NCBI GenBank assembly: GCA_003232595.1
Contig: QIIJ01000401.1
Location: forward strand, 1 to 6,219
Source: Aurantimonadaceae bacterium
Lineage (GTDB): Bacteria > Pseudomonadota > Alphaproteobacteria > Rhizobiales > Rhizobiaceae
DNA: 6,219 nucleotides
Direction: 5' to 3'
The notes under the pieces were generated by a model. That model saw nothing but the letters and a program-made list of their open reading frames with translations. It made no database searches and was not told the origin of the DNA. Each line of letters starts with the position of its first letter. Positions within the stretch are counted from its first letter, which is position 1. Below are positions 4,078 through 6,219 of this stretch, in pieces. The position numbers and the translations under genes are program-made.

Positions 4078-5535
4078 ATGGCCTCAAATAAAACCCTGAA
4101 TGCAAAAAACCTTGAAGCGCTTGGCGCTGAGCGACTTGCTGACCTGTTGATGGAGACCTGCCAGGGAAGCGCCGTCATCAAACGCCGTTTGCGGCTGGAA
4201 TTGGCGGGTGAACAGGGAGTAAAAGCGATTGCCAGCGAGGTGCGCAAGCGTCTTGCCACCATCAAAAGAGCCAAAAGCTATATCGACTGGAACAAGACAA
4301 AGGCCTTTCTCAACGATCTTGAGATGCAGCGCAAGATGATCATGGAAAAGGTCGCACCCGAGGACCCGGCGGAAGCCTTTGAATTGTTATGGCAATTTGT
4401 TGGCATTGCTGGTTCGGTTTATGAGCGGGTGGATGACAGCAATGGCTTTGTCGGTGATGAATTTCGTTTTGCCTTGTCTTTGTTTGCGGAACTCGGACCA
4501 AAGGCAAGCTTTAAGTCTTCCCCGCAAAAGGAAGAACTTGCGGATCGCATTTTTACGGCCATCACCAACAATGATTATGGGGAATATGATGGTCTGATCA
4601 GCTATCTTGGATCCACCTTGGGCGATATTGGGCTTGAGCACCTGAAAAAGCTGGTTGTGGCCCATGGCAAAAAGCCGATGCCGAAAGAGTTAAACCGGGA
4701 AGATAATACCATCTATATTGTTGGCGGTTCTCGCGGCATATCACTGGACAAGGATTTTGCCCGCAGGCGACGGGATGACTTTGTTCGATATGCATTGCAG
4801 GAAATCGCCGACCAACAGGGCGATGTGGACGCTTTCATTGCCCAGCAGACAAAAGAGACAAAGGAAGTTCCTGCCATTGCCGCTGAAATCGCCAACCGCC
4901 TGCTTTCTGTTGGTCGAGCCAAAGAAGCCTTGAAAGCACTGGATGTTGCCAAAGACAATAGCCGCAGAGGCTGGATTCCGGAAGAATGGAACGATGCTCG
5001 CGCCGCCGCCCTGACTGCCCTTGGCCGCAATGATGAAGTGCAAAAATTCCATTGGAACTGCTTTGAACAGACCTTGAGCCCGAAACATCTGCGCGCATTG
5101 ATGGACCTTTTGCCAGACTTTGAGGATTTTGAATGCGAGCAAAAGGCTTTCAAGTTTGCGTTGACCTTTCCCAATGTTCATACGGCGCTGGATTTCTTCA
5201 TTTCTTGGCCATCACTGGAAAAAGCATCGGCATTGATTTTAACCCGCCACGGGGAACTGGATGGCAATTTCTACGAAGTCATGTCACCGGCATCCAATGA
5301 CATTCAGGGAGCTTATCCGTTGGCGGCAGTTCTGTTGCGCCGGTTGATGATTGACTTCTCGCTCGAAAAAGCAAGAAGCAGCCGCTACAAACATGCCGCC
5401 CGGCATCTGCTTGAATGCCAAAGTGCGAACCATGTTATTGAAGATTATGGAAACTTCCCAAGCCACACCTATTATGAAGCAAAATTGCGCACTGACCACG
5501 GCAGGAAATCTTCATTTTGGAGTTTGGTTGAATAG
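4078..5535 (+). CDS. DUF6880-family protein of unknown function
   Basis: This intact 485-aa protein matches what I recall of the DUF6880 family, common in Alphaproteobacteria. The N-terminus, NLEALGAERLADLLMET then KRRLRLELAG (about residues 11-45), and EVRKRLATIKRAKSYIDW (about 55-72) are typical. So are DPAEAFELLWQFVGIAGSVYERVDDSNG (about 100-127) and the C-terminal HGRKSSFWSLVE. The start is fixed by the family-like MASNKTLNAKNLEALG. There is no signal peptide or membrane segment, so it is probably cytoplasmic. The chain is almost all helical with repeated hydrophobic and charged pairs, such as ANRLLSVGRAKEALKAL and ARAAALTALGRNDEV. This suggests TPR-like helical repeats and a scaffold or binding role rather than an enzyme, which is inference. 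It stands alone, between a repeat-rich gap and oppositely oriented unknown genes. Family fairly sure; function unknown. Confidence 0.85.
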   Translation: MASNKTLNAKNLEALGAERLADLLMETCQGSAVIKRRLRLELAGEQGVKAIASEVRKRLATIKRAKSYIDWNKTKAFLNDLEMQRKMIMEKVAPEDPAEAFELLWQFVGIAGSVYERVDDSNGFVGDEFRFALSLFAELGPKASFKSSPQKEELADRIFTAITNNDYGEYDGLISYLGSTLGDIGLEHLKKLVVAHGKKPMPKELNREDNTIYIVGGSRGISLDKDFARRRRDDFVRYALQEIADQQGDVDAFIAQQTKETKEVPAIAAEIANRLLSVGRAKEALKALDVAKDNSRRGWIPEEWNDARAAALTALGRNDEVQKFHWNCFEQTLSPKHLRALMDLLPDFEDFECEQKAFKFALTFPNVHTALDFFISWPSLEKASALILTRHGELDGNFYEVMSPASNDIQGAYPLAAVLLRRLMIDFSLEKARSSRYKHAARHLLECQSANHVIEDYGNFPSHTYYEAKLRTDHGRKSSFWSLVE

Positions 5536-5753
5536 TTGAAGGGAATTTTTGTATCGTAGCGGATGCCAACTCTCGCAAGATGAGTTTTAATGGCGCGCTT
5601 CGCTTGTGAATTCAGCGTCTGCTCCCGACAACTCGCTACAGTGACGATAACAATTCGGTGGCCTCACTTGTTTTTATTGCTTAATCGAAGGTCTGGGATT
5701 CTAGAAGAACCTCCCGCAGCAGCCGGGCCGCATCTTGCGTTGTTTGCGTATAA

Positions 5754-5927
5754 TCATAATTCTGGCTTGAATAATAGCAGTTGATATTCTTCGCAAACAC
5801 ACACCATTTCGGTTTGCCATGGCAATTGACTGTGCGGTGACAAATCCAACCTGCGTTGCTCTCCTTCAGCCAGCAACACCTTGCCGCGCACTTTTAAGAC
5901 TTCGGTTATCTTTTTTTGATTGCCCAT
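5754..5927 (-). CDS. Small hypothetical ORF, possibly frameshifted
   Basis: ATG at 5927 opens 57 codons, beginning MGNQKKITEVLKVRGKVLLA, with KPEL before TGA at 5756-5754. It starts 5 nt after the stop of the upstream - strand gene, so the two look like an operon. Composition is ordinary for a protein (LLAEGEQRRLDLSPHSQLPW), without the Cys/Trp excess of shadow frames. Right after the stop, the +1 frame continues plausibly as DYTQTTQDAARLLREVLLES and reaches TAA only at 5683-5681. An unshifted product of about 81 residues may therefore be ancestral. A run of seven A's sits near the start (5917-5911). There is no clear Shine-Dalgarno. I recognise no family. Confidence 0.35.
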   Translation of the reverse strand: MGNQKKITEVLKVRGKVLLAEGEQRRLDLSPHSQLPWQTEMVCVCEEYQLLLFKPEL

Positions 5928-5932
5928 AGAAA

Positions 5933-6219
5933 TTACGTATTTTTCAGCATGCGCAAATTTTCAAGCGCCTCGGGCGTTGTTTCATATCGCGAAACAACCG
6001 CGCCCGTGCGACAAGCGCATAATTCTGCAATCAGATCAAAACTGACATGGGTACGCATCACTTTATGGCCCAGTATTAGCAGGAGCCAGTGCCGGTTGAA
6101 GGCAATGTTGTCAAGTTCGACTGATTGAGCACCTTCGAGTTCCCGCCCTCCGACGATGATTTGGGGAGAATTATCCAAAGTTGGGATTTTGCCGTAAAGG
6201 ATGGCGAGCAGAATGATTA
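5933..6219 (-). CDS. C-terminal part of an unidentified protein
   Basis: The frame is open from the right edge for 94 full codons to TAA at 5935-5933; the start lies outside the window. The visible part begins with a short hydrophobic stretch, IILLAILYGKIP. It continues with QIIVGGRELEGAQSVELDN, then NRHWLLLILGHKVMRTHVSF, and ends RYETTPEALENLRMLKNT. The mixed, balanced composition supports real coding. I recognise no domain or catalytic motif. It probably shares a transcript with the 57-codon ORF 5 nt downstream. It converges on the DUF6880 gene across a gap with no recognisable terminator. Confidence 0.5.
   Translation of the reverse strand, partial: IILLAILYGKIPTLDNSPQIIVGGRELEGAQSVELDNIAFNRHWLLLILGHKVMRTHVSFDLIAELCACRTGAVVSRYETTPEALENLRMLKNT

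Noticed and set aside
4713..5181. Antisense ORFs of about 150 codons within the DUF6880 gene
   Set aside because: They have the Ser/Arg/Cys-rich composition of shadow frames and lie opposite a well-supported protein.
5711..5726. CCCGCAGCAGCCGGG as an intrinsic terminator
   Set aside because: The stem is only 4 bp and no T-run follows on either strand.
5916..6128. 70-codon + strand ORF opposite the right-edge gene
   Set aside because: It is antisense to the better-supported - strand frame and has shadow-like composition.

Overview
The window looks like a chromosomal segment of an alphaproteobacterium of the order Hyphomicrobiales (Rhizobiales). Three things point there: an EIIA(Man)-HPr pair of the regulatory, transport-less PTS; the order hisF-hisE-coaA; and a full-length protein of the DUF6880 type. 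Base composition is moderate, close to half G+C by eye. No RNA gene, CRISPR array or replication origin was seen.

Left part, + strand (1-944): the tail of an unidentified CDS (stop at 173-175), then manX (EIIA of the mannose family, 253-654) and ptsH (HPr, GTG start at 651), which overlap by 4 nt. Both phosphorylatable histidines and the HPr serine site are present. This arm converges on coaA with only 7 nt between the two stop codons.

Centre, - strand (3344 down to 952): hisF, hisE and coaA form one transcription unit. hisF and hisE are 4 nt apart. Between hisE and coaA sits a 265-bp element (1963-2227) with 32-bp terminal inverted repeats (29/32 identical), TA at both outer ends, and an internal nested palindrome. 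It has the architecture of a MITE. Removing it with one TA leaves a 29-nt hisE-coaA gap, typical of an operon. This is the clearest unannotated structure in the window.

3345-4077 holds no intact gene. Next to hisF is an AT-rich leader with two very short ORFs and a candidate promoter. Then come a decayed, frameshifted IS3-family orfB fragment and a run of four 21-bp-spaced CAGGGAA-like motifs. hisA, which usually precedes hisF in this order, is not here, so the his cluster seems to have been split by mobile DNA.

Right part: a complete 485-aa DUF6880-family gene on the + strand (4078-5535). At the right edge, on the - strand, are the last 94 codons of an unrecognised protein and, 5 nt behind it, an unrecognised 57-codon ORF that looks frameshifted (a +1 shift at its stop would extend it to about 81 residues). 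Positions 5536-5680 show nothing recognisable.

Functionally, the left genes are regulatory PTS phosphocarriers, the central genes make histidine and coenzyme A, and the right side is accessory material of unknown function.
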